From contig JADRCO010000478.1 of assembly GCA_021464525.1 (NCBI GenBank), positions 1 to 32,868 of the forward strand: 32,868 nucleotides of DNA. The letters run 5' to 3'. Numbering within the stretch: position 1 is the first letter of the stretch; the number at the start of each line of letters is the position of its first letter. Below the pieces are notes generated by a model. The model saw nothing but the letters and a program-made list of their open reading frames with translations. It made no database searches and had not been told where the DNA came from. Source of the DNA: Rhizophagus sp. LPA8_4_AMF (taxonomy: Eukaryota; Glomeromycota; Glomeromycetes; Glomerales; Glomeraceae). Positions 1 to 12,069 of the stretch are shown in pieces. Made by a program: the position numbers and the translations under genes.

Positions 1-29
1 GTGCTTTACTCTATAATAATAATCTAGAT

Positions 30-378
30 GTTTTGATAAGAATTAAAAACTTGTTTTCTTCCATGTTATATATTTTATCTAATACTTTATTCCACCGTAA
101 AAGGACTTCCTTTCTTCCTATCTAGAGAGCATCTAATTTCATATTCGCCATTTTTTAATTCGCCTTACTCTAATTCGTTTTCATCTTCTAGTAGATCATA
201 TTCAATTTCATTGTATCTTATTTCAAAATATTTCACAGGTCCTTTTAATTGGATTTTTGTCTTCAGTTTCCCTTTTATTCAAAAATTTCTCTTGAGAACG
301 AATTAACTCTAGCATTTCTTTGTCTTAATTCCTTTCTACTTTCTGAAGAGCTTCATCTGATATTTCTTTCTTTTTCAT
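30..378 (-). pseudogene. Decayed coding fragment, unknown family
   Basis: On the minus strand an ATG at 378 opens a lysine- and glutamate-rich reading frame (begins MKKKEISDEALQKVE). Protein-like, charged sequence continues to about position 60, including the stretch ELKNGEYEIRCSLDRKKGSP, but it is interrupted several times. The amino-acid texture is clearly that of a former coding region and not of random AT-rich DNA. I do not recognise the family. It could be an old host gene copy or part of a mobile element, and it may continue left of the window. No intact neighbour shares its sequence. Confidence 0.4.
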
Positions 379-1063
379 GTCTGTGGATAATCTTTATAAA
401 TAACCAGCTAGTACATTAAATTAAACACACTACAGTGATCAGTAACCGGCAGATCGGGAGGGGGTCGCTTGAATTAGTATAGCCATAATACATATTTTCT
501 GTATTTACAATTCTCTGGTTTCTATTTAATTATATAAATTTTAAATAACAAGTTTTTTAGTGACAGGCTCAAATTACTTGGAATTCGGTGAAATGGTGGG
601 TTAGTGAGAGGGAGATGTGTTTTTTTTTATTATAAGAGTATATTACCGTTTTCTTGTTCTTTAAGGATGGTTGTCATTTAGTGATTTTGTAGGGGGAAGG
701 GGATATTATACCCTGTTTAATACAGTAACGTAACTTAACGTTCCTATTCTCTTTCTTTCTTTAGGATGACTCCTGGACTTAGAGTTGGCCTTCTCTTGGA
801 ATGAATATGCGAAAGGTGGGCATGTGGCTGTGTAATATGTGTAGGGGCAACACTAACATAAGTTTAGTTTTTTTGTGAGCAAACCTCTACGTGAATGCGA
901 TAAGACAATTTTGTGCCTGAAGAAAAAAATATCAAATATGAAACAAGAGATAAATTGCGTACAACAAACCACATAAAAGATGTATGTGGTAAATCAAATC
1001 AAGTATTATTACTAATTTATAACTTATTTAACCTTTATTTAACCATGTTTAACTTTTGTTTAG
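379..1063. other. Intergenic DNA, no gene seen
   Basis: This AT-rich stretch has two less AT-rich patches near 436-470 and 760-850. The second patch has a pyrimidine run ending in TTTAGGATG followed by G/T-rich DNA, much like the texture of the duplicated module at 22767 and 23076. I see no usable open reading frame. Confidence 0.4.
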
Positions 1064-1467
1064 AAGAATTTGATCATTCATACAATAGATGATATCGAAA
1101 AAGCCCAAAACTCAACCAAAGTGATAGAAGCCCGCAACAATACAGAAGCAATACCTTCCTACCAGGCTTCCGTCATTAGATACTTGGGCGGCAAGTGATG
1201 CAATTTTCAAGTTGCAAGTAGAAGTAAATACCCATATAGAAAACATAAAAGGTTGGAAAATGATGACAAGAAAGGTAAATTTTGAGTAAATATATAATTG
1301 TCAATAGAATTTTTTTTAGAAAAAAAATAATTCTTTGTTTAAGTTATGACGATATTGCACCAATGGAATACTTCTATGATGAAATGGATGAAAACGAGAT
1401 ATTAATTCATAAAACGAAAAAAGTCATCTATGTTCTTAAAGAAAATCCGATTTTTCAAGTATGCTAA
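1064..1467 (+). pseudogene. Coding-like fragment with a possible short intron
   Basis: After an acceptor-like TTTAG at 1059-1063, protein-like sequence runs to 1274 in more than one frame (for example TWAASDAIFKLQVEVNTHIE). It is followed by a GTAAAT donor at 1275, a possible 45-base intron ending in AG at 1319, and a final stretch encoding DDIAPMEYFYDEMDENEILI up to a stop at 1465-1467. The first part is not open throughout in a single frame, so this is more likely a degraded copy than a working gene. The codon composition is more balanced than in the surrounding DNA. I do not recognise the family. A rare spliced gene with more introns remains possible. Confidence 0.3.
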
Positions 1468-1778
1468 CCTAGCTCTTTTAGTCTATAACTTGAAAATATG
1501 CAATAAATATGAATATATAAAATATATGAAAATTCTTTCGGGCAGATAATATCCGATCCAATCCTGATTATTGTAATCTATTTAATTTTTTATTTGAATT
1601 TCATCACGTAAGATTTTAAAAATATTCATAAAACCAATAAAAAAATGGATATTATTCGAAGTTAATTTATTTTAATGACGATAAATTGATATAAATATTT
1701 ATTATTTATAATGGTCATTCATAAACAAATAAGGCAACTACTAGAAAGTTAAAAATAAATGATTACAAATTACGACTT

Positions 1779-1979
1779 ATGAATTATGTTATTTATTTGG
1801 CTAAAAAAATATGTAAAAGTATCCTGACTGCGCCACGGTATGACTTAGACTCATTTAATCATTCCAAATCAAGAAGGGAAACAGGATTAACAGGTTTTGA
1901 ATTTATAATTAATTTATTGCCTCTATTTGGTTTGTTTATCACCCCTAAATTTTTTTTTGGTAGACAAATACCAAGATAA
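1779..1979 (+). CDS. Possible membrane-segment exon or small protein
   Basis: A 66-codon frame begins with ATG. The part from about residue 15 (SILTAPRYDLDSFNHSKSRR onward) looks genuinely coding and includes a hydrophobic segment, FEFIINLLPLFGLFI, which could span a membrane once. It ends 284 bases before the ATG of the membrane protein gene on the same strand. It could be a leftover exon, a pseudogene piece or a very small protein. No family is recognised. The first 14 residues are AT-rich and may lie in an intron or leader. Confidence 0.25.
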   Translation: MNYVIYLAKKICKSILTAPRYDLDSFNHSKSRRETGLTGFEFIINLLPLFGLFITPKFFFGRQIPR

Positions 1980-2263
1980 GCAATTCGACAACGTACCAAA
2001 ATTTCAAATGATCTACTTTTTAAGCTCCTTTTTTTTAAAATCATGATGCAAATATAAAATTAACGGAGAATATGAATTATGTTTAAATTTAAAGAAAAAG
2101 GGATTATTTAAAGAATCATTCATTATTTTAATTATATTTTACATAAATAAAAGGTCAAATTGATAATTGTCTAGTTGCGTGTAAAAATAAAAATATTCAC
2201 TGATTAATTATATAATTTAGGAAACGATATTCAATTCATTGTTTTAAAAAATTGTCTAAAAAT

Positions 2264-3265
2264 ATGTTTCCAAGTAGTGAAATATACTGTAAAGGAAACT
2301 CATTCGGAGGTCTTGTATTGGTACCTTCAGAAGAAAGTCAACTTACTCCATGGCCAATAAGCGTAACAGTCTTAGTTCTCAATATGGTAATGTTATATCC
2401 TACATATAAATGGAATAGGTTCAGCTTTATTTCAGCATTATGGGCCGTTATTAGTAGTGCATTGTCTCTTTGGCGTGTATGTAGTGCAAAGCAAGGTCCA
2501 ATGATTGTTGCATATAATATGCCTTTCAACTTACCTTTAACAATTGGATCCAATATTATCAGACTTACCCTTGAAGATGGAACCAAAGGATTTAAAGAAA
2601 GGTGGAAAACGTTCTTTAAAGTAATTAATGGAAAAAGTCCTCAGTATACAACTTCAAAAACAGATGATTGGATAGAATCGGATTATCAAAATGATAAAAA
2701 TGGAAAATCATTTAAAATTTATTACCGAATTGAAGAAATATCAAGATTGTTCGCATTAATAGTTGCTTTCATGGCTATGATGTGGGGCGTAATTCGTGTG
2801 TGGGAGTGGTGGCTTCCGTTTGATGCTATAAATGATGAAATATGTTTGGCTAGTTTTCCAAAAAATGTTCATACTTCCATAGAAATACCATCATGTGGAT
2901 ATAATATTGCTGATTGGGGCCAAGCTAAAATTTATAATTGTATTCAATTTGAACCAGCTGTTGGATGGTTTCTTATTATTGTGTATACAGCACTATGTGC
3001 AGCGGTACTCGTAGGAATGATTGTAATTCGCGGTTATTTCATCTGGGCATTGGGTGGTGTTGGATCTGCAATCTTGATAGTTATCTCTGGGTTACAGTCA
3101 ACGTATTCAACGAATAGTTACTGTGTTGAGTTTATTGCAAAATTGATGAGATTACCTTCAACACAAAAACCACAAATACTTAGCCACCAAAGTTTGATCA
3201 ACCTGTGGTGGTATCGATTTGGTTTAGTACAATGGGTAATCCATCTGTTTACCATTCACGGATGA
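2264..3265 (+). CDS. Multi-pass membrane protein of unknown function, 333 residues
   Basis: A single uninterrupted exon. I chose the ATG at 2264 because the in-frame codons before it reach back only to a TTG. An acceptor-like TTTAG at 2216-2220 leaves room for an upstream exon. Hydrophobic segments lie at about residues 32-46, 53-70, 160-181, 232-255 and 258-277, with a weaker one at 317-331. This implies five or six membrane spans. Between spans 2 and 3 is a hydrophilic loop of about 85 residues. Between spans 3 and 4 is a loop with three cysteines (C194, C211, C226), which could form disulfides if it faces outside. No enzyme or transporter motif is visible and I do not recognise the family. 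Base composition is less AT-rich than its flanks, as expected of a real gene. It stands alone, with more than 6 kb of gene-free DNA downstream. Confidence 0.75.
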   Translation: MFPSSEIYCKGNSFGGLVLVPSEESQLTPWPISVTVLVLNMVMLYPTYKWNRFSFISALWAVISSALSLWRVCSAKQGPMIVAYNMPFNLPLTIGSNIIRLTLEDGTKGFKERWKTFFKVINGKSPQYTTSKTDDWIESDYQNDKNGKSFKIYYRIEEISRLFALIVAFMAMMWGVIRVWEWWLPFDAINDEICLASFPKNVHTSIEIPSCGYNIADWGQAKIYNCIQFEPAVGWFLIIVYTALCAAVLVGMIVIRGYFIWALGGVGSAILIVISGLQSTYSTNSYCVEFIAKLMRLPSTQKPQILSHQSLINLWWYRFGLVQWVIHLFTIHG

Positions 3266-6200
3266 AGCTATTCAGTAGAAAGTAGAAAGAGTATAATGAC
3301 ATCATTAAATGAAATATTTTTTTGATAACATATTAACATATTATCGCTATTAGTTACACTAAAAAGGTTATACTTGTATATTATTTATTTATTGTTTAAT
3401 TAAAATATAACGTTAATTTAATATTTATGGTTCATATTTTTTTACTTTTTTTGTTTTAAAAGATTTGAATGAAATAAATATAATGTTATTTCCTTTAAAA
3501 ATTTTTTTATTTGACAATAAAATTTAATATTTTGCTATACTCTTCATATTTTATCATTTATTACTTTAAAAAAATGTAAAGTTTATGTTCATTGAATCAT
3601 AATTTTGAATAATAAATTATTTTATATTTCAAGAAATATTATTATTAAAGGTCAAAATAAGGAAATTATAATATTAACTACCAAATCAGTATACTAATAT
3701 AATTTACTCTTTTAGGAATTAATATAACAAGAATTTGAACATAAATAAATGAGTTTGAAATCTTTTAAAATTTAAAATTTAAATTTCTTTTTTTTTTTAA
3801 AAAAAAAAAACAAAAATGAAATTAACAAATTCAGAGAAGGAAAACATTTGACATAAAATTTTTAAATATATTAATATAGTAAAAAAGTTAAATTATTGAT
3901 CATTAATTTTTTATAAAAGCTCAAACATGAAAATTTGTTATATAAATACAGAGATCTAGGAAACATCCTATCTATTCAGTCCATATACTTTGATTTATTT
4001 AGTAAGATTAAAGAGTGAGATAACCTTAAATATCTATCAAATAATTACTATAATGCAAATATTACAAGAATATAATAAATCAAATATTTATAGAATCGAT
4101 AAATTATGGTCATAATTCTGCTGTTATATATATAAATATTTAATTTAGAAATATTAATATGTTATAAAATTTTAATGATAACCTAATCAATCCTATCCAA
4201 TCCTTATAATTTTATTAATATTAAATAAATATTTGTTTAAATTAATTTATATAAAATATAAATAAGAGCTTTTTTCCTTGAGATATGGCTGATATGCGGA
4301 CTTTCATTATTCCAACTTCTGCAACTTGTTTAGATATTTTAAATCCTAGACTGTCAACAAAATTTTTTTTTATACATATATACATTATATTTAACTTTAC
4401 AAAAACAACAATCATAGTATAATTATTATTATTCTTTGCAAAAAATATTATTAAAATATAATAATAATAGTAAAAATATATAATGTTCCAGTTCATAAAG
4501 TTAAAGAAAATTGAAAATTTTATTTTGATATTTTATTATTATTGATTATTTAGATTATTCTGAAAATGAAGATGGCCTAACTGAAATTCAATTAAAGATT
4601 AATATGAATCAAAAAAAATCATACTGATAACTTTAAAATTTACAAATTATATTATCAATATTTGAAAAAAACATTTAAATCTTTAACAATTATTTATGAA
4701 AAATTTAACTAAATCCTATTGAAATCTATTGGCAACAGATCTTGCAATCTGTAAACTTATATCAAGTTATCATATGATATTTCTCAAAAAAATATTTATA
4801 TAGTCTTTAATATCAAAAATATTTAATATTCTATACTATTAGTGCTACAAGATTTTATAAATTATATATAAATAAAACCCAAACGGTCAAACAAGCATAT
4901 AAGATTTAAACATATTAAATTTTCCTCAGGAGTATTGTTGCCTAAAATTGCTAAATAGAAAACTAACTTAATTATCACTAATGTATATGAAAAATAAATC
5001 CCCAGAAAAATTAATCACGCAGTCATGTGATAAAAGATTTATTCATGATGGAAATTTTCAAATCAATTTTATTTACTAATATGAATAACATGAATGCACT
5101 GCTATGGATACCATTCTCAGCCTTAAGGCAAGAAGTTTAAGCATTTCAAAGAAGACCTATTACAACTTGACTCCCATCCATTCAATTAAAGTAGTATGAA
5201 ACATTTGTTAAATTATTCAATCACATCTTTAATTGATATCATATATAAATATATATCAAAAACATTAAAATTCATTGATATTTAAAGTTCACATCAATAA
5301 TTAAACTAGTTTATTTTAATAATTCCATAGTTTCATTAATAATAATAGATTAAGTGTTCACTTCTCTCGAATCACCATCCACAATTTTATAGTGAGATTC
5401 TAAAAAAAGTCAAAAGTTAAACATAGTTTTAGTTTATATACAAGTGTAAGTTAGAAAACTTTATTATTTTATAATATAAAAATTACCAAATATAATTTGG
5501 AAGCACTCACATTTGAATTTATATAGTGCAACATTATCAGATCGAATGCATCATTTGGTCATAATTATAAAGTGTGTTTTTCAAATTAAAGAATTATCTA
5601 GTTTACAATTAACTTTGTTCATAATTACAAACTGGAACCCACGGACATAATTTGAAAGAAGTTTTAAAAAATATTATTCTTAACACCCTACTAATTTCCA
5701 TAATTGTGTTAACCTGGGATCAGGCTAAAAATAGAAAAAATTTTCAAGCTATAGACCAAAAAAAAGATTTCTTATGAAAATTTATATTTCCTGACAAAAA
5801 CTCCAAAACATTAAATGTACAGATATTTCTCAAAAATTCTGGATTTTGTCAGAAATTTTTCATCATTTTAGGCTTTGATACTTAATACCATTTTATACTT
5901 CAAATATATATATATATAGATATATTTAAAAACCTGATTTTTTAAAATTTGTGATTATTTAATAGTAAAAAGTTATAACCAAAAATGCATCTTATTAAGA
6001 CATACAAATTTTGTAAAATTTATTAATAATAATATAAAATATAGAATTTATATAAATTTAATTTATACTAGCATAAATACTGTATGTACTGATCATTCTT
6101 AAATCATATTACTACATTTTTAAGGTTCAATATTGCCTTTCAACATCCGTGGTAAAATAAACATCATTTTAGTAGGAAAGATTGTGTTGCAGTAAAATAC

Positions 6201-6854
6201 TTAAGACAGCAAGGAATTCGTGCAACTTTTAAAATCAAAGAAGTATTAGAAGAGTACTTTTTACTTCAAATATCACTATATCACTATTTTAATATAAAAA
6301 CAAATTTATTTAGAATACTTATATTTTATTATTACCATAAATACATTAATTTGTCAATTTCTAAATACCAAGCTGATGGAAACAACCTATCTGTATTATA
6401 GCCTATAATAATATCTACTAACATTTTCTAAATTATAACTGAAAAATGATAGAATAAGATAGGTTTCTTACAAATTATTAAAATGTTAAAATATAATAGA
6501 TAACATCCATACCCATACAAAATTCATAAATAATAGTTAAAATTGGTAAAAATGAAAAACATGAAGGCAAGATGGAATTATCGATTGATAAAAAAAATAT
6601 GAGAAAACCAACTAATCAACTGCACTATACCTTAAGAGTGATGCAACTTGATTGAAATTTTTCATTTTTTGACATAATACCCATAATACCTTAGTTACTG
6701 GTCCGTCACTCAACGTCAAATTGTGATGCAGATCTTTATATAAGTGACATCAAATGCCATATTTTTGACTCAAAAATCACACATATAAAAATCTGATGAA
6801 ATAAATTATAGATTACAATTAAATTTTTTAAATTAAGAATAATTTGAGTTCAAA
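3266..6854. other. Long AT-rich gene-free region
   Basis: I see no reading frame on either strand with protein-like composition. The stretch contains homopolymer A and T runs, a fold-back of T- and A-runs around 3770-3812 and a short TA microsatellite near 5907-5930. The occasional less AT-rich patches (for example 5090-5170 and 6690-6740) have no gene structure I can support. Confidence 0.6.
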
Positions 6855-6906
6855 CAAAAGATTTTAAATAATATAAATAACAAAAGATTTTAAATAATAT
6901 AAATAG
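6855..6906. repeat. Two-copy 26-base tandem repeat
   Basis: The unit at 6855-6880 is repeated directly at 6881-6906, differing only at the last base. Both copies begin CAAAAGATTTT. It is a recent local duplication in AT-rich DNA with no gene nearby. Confidence 0.85.
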
Positions 6907-8159
6907 AATTTATCATACCAATAATAATATTATGAGAAGAATTAGTCACTTGATTAAATTTATTGAAAAATATTTTTAATTCTAGTAGTAAAGAAATCAC
7001 TGTCACAGGAGAAAATATTACAAAGAAGTCTACTTTGAAAGATACTCCAAAAAAATGGCTGGTGAGGAAGGTACATAATTATTCCTCCTTAAAGATCAAT
7101 AGCCACATCTAGATAATGCTATTGGAGGCTTGGAATTGCCTTTTCAAACCATCCTAATATTTAATGATAGATAGTTGGAAAAAAGAAGTAAATATCATAT
7201 GATATAAATATTATATTGAATCCTTAACTTATAGTTCAGGTTTGCACCATGCATTAACAACTTTAAACCTATAATTGGACTTATTATATAGAATCAAATT
7301 TCACAGATAATTTTATGTATACCCAAGAAATTTCAGCAAACTTTATAAATGATATGTAATATAAGCAGAACAAAATTCCAAACCACTGTATTGAAATTTT
7401 ATCTCTGAACATAAATTTGATATCAATTTTTTTAAAAAAATCCTATTGACAATTATTAACTACCATCAAGACATCAAGTGGCCCAACATTATTAAATTGA
7501 CTTTAAATAGATCCTTATAGCTTTAGCAACTAAAACATTAAATCATCTGGAAGGGATGATATGGTCACAGTGGAAATTAATGTAATCACACAATGCCATT
7601 TGCTTAAAAGGGCTGCTTATGAGGAGTTGTTTATAGAAGACCAAAGAAAAAGACAAAAAATAAAGCAATAGCAAAAAAGCAAAAAGGATTAACACATTGC
7701 ACTGTATATTCATATAGTTGGATGTGACAACAATCAAATTTTCTGTATATGTGAATATTCATGTATAACAGTATAATGTAATCAATTTACAGATGGTTGG
7801 GAATAATTACAGTACTATTCAAACTATCCAAAAAATATAAAATACGTTAATTTTCAAACTTGCCTGAATCCAAAGTTCTCATAGGGTTCGTGCAGGGGAC
7901 TTTAGGCATTTAGCAAAAAAGTTTCAAACAGGAGACTTTATATATTATAAATAAATAAATATACTGACTGATGAACAGTTAAGATTACAGTAAAGAATAG
8001 CCAGCTATTACAAATACAACTGGCAAAAATCTCCTAAGTGACACAAACTAACAAAAAAATCAAAGGGAAAAGAGTAATTCGTTTTTCTGATGATGAACCA
8101 AAAAAGTAATTCCAGTTTGGAGAATGACAGGTCAGAAAAAAGGTAAACAGAAAGAGAAA
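6907..8159. other. AT-rich intergenic DNA, no gene seen
   Basis: No frame on either strand looks coding. Short open stretches exist (for example on the minus strand at 7543-7737), but they have leucine- and phenylalanine-rich compositions typical of translated AT-rich DNA. Purine-rich patches near 7640-7690 and 8060-8160 may be remnants of repeats. Confidence 0.5.
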
Positions 8160-8462
8160 AAGCCAGGGTTTGTTTGATTTCAAATAAGCTTGTTTGTTTG
8201 ATTCAATAATTCCAAAATGACACTAATTTTTTCTGATTTTGGTCATATTTAGTCTGAAATGAAATTAATTTCAAGGATGAAAGTTCAAAAAAAGGATTTA
8301 ACACCGTTTGGTATCACATTATAGCTGGTATGACAACTTCTGTTAGTACTTCTATAAAATATCAAAAATTGTTGTTTCAACAAGAATAAAACAAAAACTG
8401 CGAAACATTCAGTAATGTGTCGCTGAAAATTAGGTAATAGCTTAACCGACTAAGCCGCGGCT
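8160..8462 (-). mobile_element. Possible tRNA-headed SINE remnant
   Basis: On the minus strand, starting near 8462, the sequence GCGGCTTAGTCGGTTAAG closely matches an RNA polymerase III A box (consensus TRGCNNAGYNGG) as found at the head of tRNA genes. No convincing B box or cloverleaf follows within tRNA distance. About 250 bases further the DNA ends in a run with repeated AAACAAAC-like units. A tRNA-like head with a simple-repeat tail is the layout of a SINE. No clear target duplication was found, so this stays tentative. Confidence 0.3.
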
Positions 8463-9915
8463 GATAAATAATTTTAATATTTATCTTTAATTGTATTTGT
8501 ATTTTAAATAATATTCATTATGTTTAAAGTTTTATACATTATTATAAAAAATGTAACAAAACAAAATAAAGATTTGCAATTTGGATCTAACCTATCTTAC
8601 TAAATTTCCTGTTGGAGTGTTGGGAATAAGTCAATTTTATCATCAAAGTTTCAGTAATTGATTATTTTAAGTTTTTAAACTTTGAAATTTTATTTTATTT
8701 TTTTCATTTTAGAATTGACTACATTTTAGAAGTTTTGATATTTTGTGATTTAACCCAGACGATCGTATTTAATTTTAATTCCGGCCAAATTTATAATTTC
8801 GATCAGAATTAATGAAGTCACGTGCAGCCATTTGTCGTTATTCTCACTGACCTACCTTCTGATCTCAATATTTATACATTTATTTTCTGCAATTTTTTTA
8901 GACTTTTTCTTCTGCTCACAATATGACAATAAAAGAGCCAAATTGCAAAGATACTATTATCGTATGGCCTCATCAACTTTCGAGGAGTAGCTCCTCAATA
9001 ACCACCAGTTTTTACTTCTAAGACGTCGGCGGCTCTTGCTTAAATTGACTGAAAGATCATGGATGAATAGAACTGAATCACTCTGGATGGGTATGTGGTT
9101 TCAATTATTCAACAAATACTATGTCGTATCATTACTTTTGAGTGTTTGTCTATTAACAACCATATTTTATTGATAACAAGGGCGTTCGTGAAATGTTGCA
9201 TTTTTATATTAGCAACTTACCGCCGGAGCGGAATTACTGGTTCGTGATTACAACAACTTTTACTTTTAAGTATCCTATGTCGGTAATGTAAAAAGAACGC
9301 GTAAGATTAGATTAAACTTTATGAGAAGATTGATTACTTACATCCAGTGGCATTATCAATTGTAATCATACACATTATCGGCTTACATTATCGGCTTTCA
9401 AATTCTTAATGTATCTACGTCCACGTCTTCATTTATTAATACAATTTGACGTGCAAAGCCCTTCGCATCAGATCAAACAACACTTTTCATAAATTTTCAT
9501 GTCTGTGTAGAAATTATGTATAAAATACAATTATTTTGAACTATAGTGAATAAGTTCGTTTGTAAAAGTGTAAATTCACATTATAAAATTTTTCATTAAT
9601 TCATTATAGTGTACAACTGTACATTATTTTGAACAGTAAATCAGTATTAATCATCCATCCACTTGTTAATTACATATTAAAATGGAAAATTGTTTTATTA
9701 ATTAAATTTGCATTAAATCGTTTCAATTTCTTTAAGTTTTACGAGTTTACAAAAATTATTCGTTTCATACAAATTAATTATAAATTTATAAATTGTATTA
9801 TGAATATTCTATTAAAGTAAAAAAAAAAAAAAAAAAAAATTATAATGTCTAAATTCTAATAATAAATTAAAATACGTTTATTATATTATTAAAAGTCTAT
9901 TATTATCAAAGAATT
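8463..9915. other. Intergenic DNA with weak coding-like patches
   Basis: The region from about 8750 to 9500 is less AT-rich than its surroundings. It has a 33-codon ATG frame at 8923 (MTIKEPNCKDTIIVWPHQLS) and a 6-base-pair hairpin at 8982-8996. Neither is enough for a gene call. A 19-base A-run lies at about 9821-9839. The minus-strand gene ends at 9916, so its 3' untranslated region and any poly(A) signals lie here. Confidence 0.4.
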
Positions 9916-11952
9916 TCATTTCATAATTTTTTGTTTTTTATTTGATGTATTTTGTCTTGACTCATTTTTGAGAATCAAATTTGATTTCTTTTCAAATTCT
10001 TCATTATTATGTATAATTTGGGGTTTATTAATATTATTAATATTAGAATTTTCGGTAGATAATGATTCCGATAAATAATCATTTAAAGATGAAGGGATTT
10101 GAGATAAAAAAATATTATAATCTTCTTGTTTAATAAAAAAATCACATTTATGAAATCCTGCTTTTACAAGTTGATCACTCGTAATTCCTTCGTTAAATAA
10201 TTTAAGTAACCTATTACAACCAAGTCTATTTCTTTGCTCTATTTTACTTTTAATGTTTAATTTGTTACGAATAAATTCAATTACCCAAATTTTAACATTT
10301 TTAATATTCTTTTCAGGATTATTTTTTATTTCTTCACCAACTTTTAAGAGATCATCATAAATCTGAATAAGTGACATTAAATGTAATAAATTATAAGATT
10401 CAAGTGCTACACGGAATTTTTCATATTGTAATTCTTGTTTTTGCCATTGATAAATTCTAGCTTCAGCAGAATTTTCATCTATTATTTTAATAGGTTCAAC
10501 TGATAATTCATTAATAATATTTATTATTTTCGATTCTGATTGATTAGAAATAATAAGTGCATCATCGTCATTAACTGGTGGACGTAATAAAATTTTACTT
10601 AATTTTCTTCCTTTTTTTAACAATAAAAACTGTAAAGGATCTAACTTATTATTATTATTATCATCATCTTTCTCAATATAATTAATTTTACGTTTTTGAG
10701 CTTTGCTTTTGTTTGACTTTTCTATATCATCATTCTTGGAATTTTTCTGATTAACATCTTTGAACTTGTTATTTGTTTGTTTACACTTTGATACGGTAAT
10801 TCCGTTTGAAATCTTACGTGCTTGAGCTTTTTCTTTCTCTTTTGTTAATATTTTTTCTGGAGGTTTTATTTCCATCGTCATTGATGACGTTGAAGATAAT
10901 GATGATGTCGTTACTGCTACTGATGATTCATCAAAGTTATTAATTTTCATAATCCGTTTATTAATATCATCATGATAATCTATTATTCTTACTGAAGATT
11001 TTGTATCTGAAGAAACTATAGTATCAACTTTACCAGTAATAGTAATATTAGCATCATATTTACCAAAAGAATTATTATTTTTAATAATCCATTTATCAAT
11101 ATCATTACAAAAATCTTTAACGCTTACTGAAGCAAGAACTTCTTTTGTTAATTCATCAATTATATCGTTCGAATAAACCATTGAATCTACTGTACCAGCA
11201 GTAGTAATATCGTTAATTGAATTATTTTGTAATGATGTAAACTTTTGTAATTCATTCTTTTTTTTTTTTTTAGCATAAAAAAAAGAAAAAAAAAAAAATA
11301 ATTATTTAATTTTTTAAAAAGAAAAAAAAAAATAAAGAATTATAATTAATAAATTAATTAATTTAATTTACCCGTAAATTAATATTCTGATTTGATATTG
11401 ATTCATATTTATTTTTATAATCTTCAAGTTCATTTATCACGCTATTTAATTTTAACTATAAATAAAAAAAAATTCAATTATTAATTATTAATTACAAAAA
11501 AAATCAGCAAATTATTAATTAACAAAAATTAATAATTATTACGATAATTAAAAAATTAATTATAAATATAATTTACCTTCATATCATCTAACTCGGCCTT
11601 TTTCTGTTGTAATGACTAAAAAAAATTTATTAAAAAAATTATATATTTATATATATATTAATTTTTAAATCCAACTTTTTCGAAAAAAAAAAATTCAAAA
11701 TACATTTACCATAAAATCCGATGAAAATTCTTCAAATGATTCATTTAAATCAAAATATCCATAACCTTCATTTTTTTTATATGATACTCTAACAGCGTTC
11801 CTTTCAAAATAACATGTTTCAACTTTATGGTCAGTTTTTATCCAAATAAGAGAAAGTGCGTCTGAAATTATATTCTTATTATATTCAGAAATATTAATTT
11901 TCTTTCCACGAATTTTTGAATTAAAAGATGTAGGAGTTCTAATTGACATCAT
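9916..11952 (-). CDS. Four-exon gene: coiled-coil, Asn/Lys-rich protein, 568 residues
   Basis: Exons on the minus strand are 11952-11710, 11615-11577, 11455-11372 and 11256-9916. Each donor is GTAAAT or GTAAA-like and all three introns (94, 121 and 115 bases) are phase 0, so the joined frame is open to a TGA at 9918-9916. The last acceptor (AAAG after an A-run) is unusual and less sure. Residues 1-81 contain a Tyr/Phe-rich segment ending in DFM. Residues 82-135 look like a coiled coil (small exons encode SLQQKKAELDDMK and LKLNSVINELEDYK). Residues 255-330 are Lys/Asn/Asp-rich with KAQKRK as a possible nuclear signal. The part near residues 380-515 is more ordered and contains GITSDQLVKAGFHKCDFF. 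I do not recognise the family. A nuclear or scaffold role is only a guess. A 5' untranslated exon probably precedes it. Confidence 0.7.
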
Positions 11953-11969
11953 TACCCTATCGAACAAAT

Positions 11970-12069
11970 ACTTTTTTTTAAAAGCAAATGTAAAAAAAAA
12001 AAATGTTAAAAAAATATTTTATTATTTAACAAATATTTAATGATAAAAAATTATAAAAAAAATTACTAC
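11970..12069 (-). other. Probable intron in the 5' leader of the minus-strand gene
   Basis: Read on the minus strand, TCAAG is followed by GTAGTAAT at 12069 and the stretch ends in a T-run plus AAAAG at 11970. This has the shape of a 100-base intron just upstream of the ATG at 11952. The sequence before it (12070-12110) has no ATG in the matching frame, so it would be an untranslated exon. Confidence 0.4.

Noticed and set aside
8420-8465. tRNA gene on the minus strand
   Set aside because: Only the A-box region fits. There is no B box, anticodon arm or matching acceptor stem.
8923-9021. 33-codon frame MTIKEPNCK...
   Set aside because: Too short, with no convincing splice partner. Kept only as a remark in the intergenic entry.
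9821-9839. A-run as the poly(A) tail of a retroposed gene
   Set aside because: No intronless gene copy or target duplication lies next to it. A-runs are common throughout the window.
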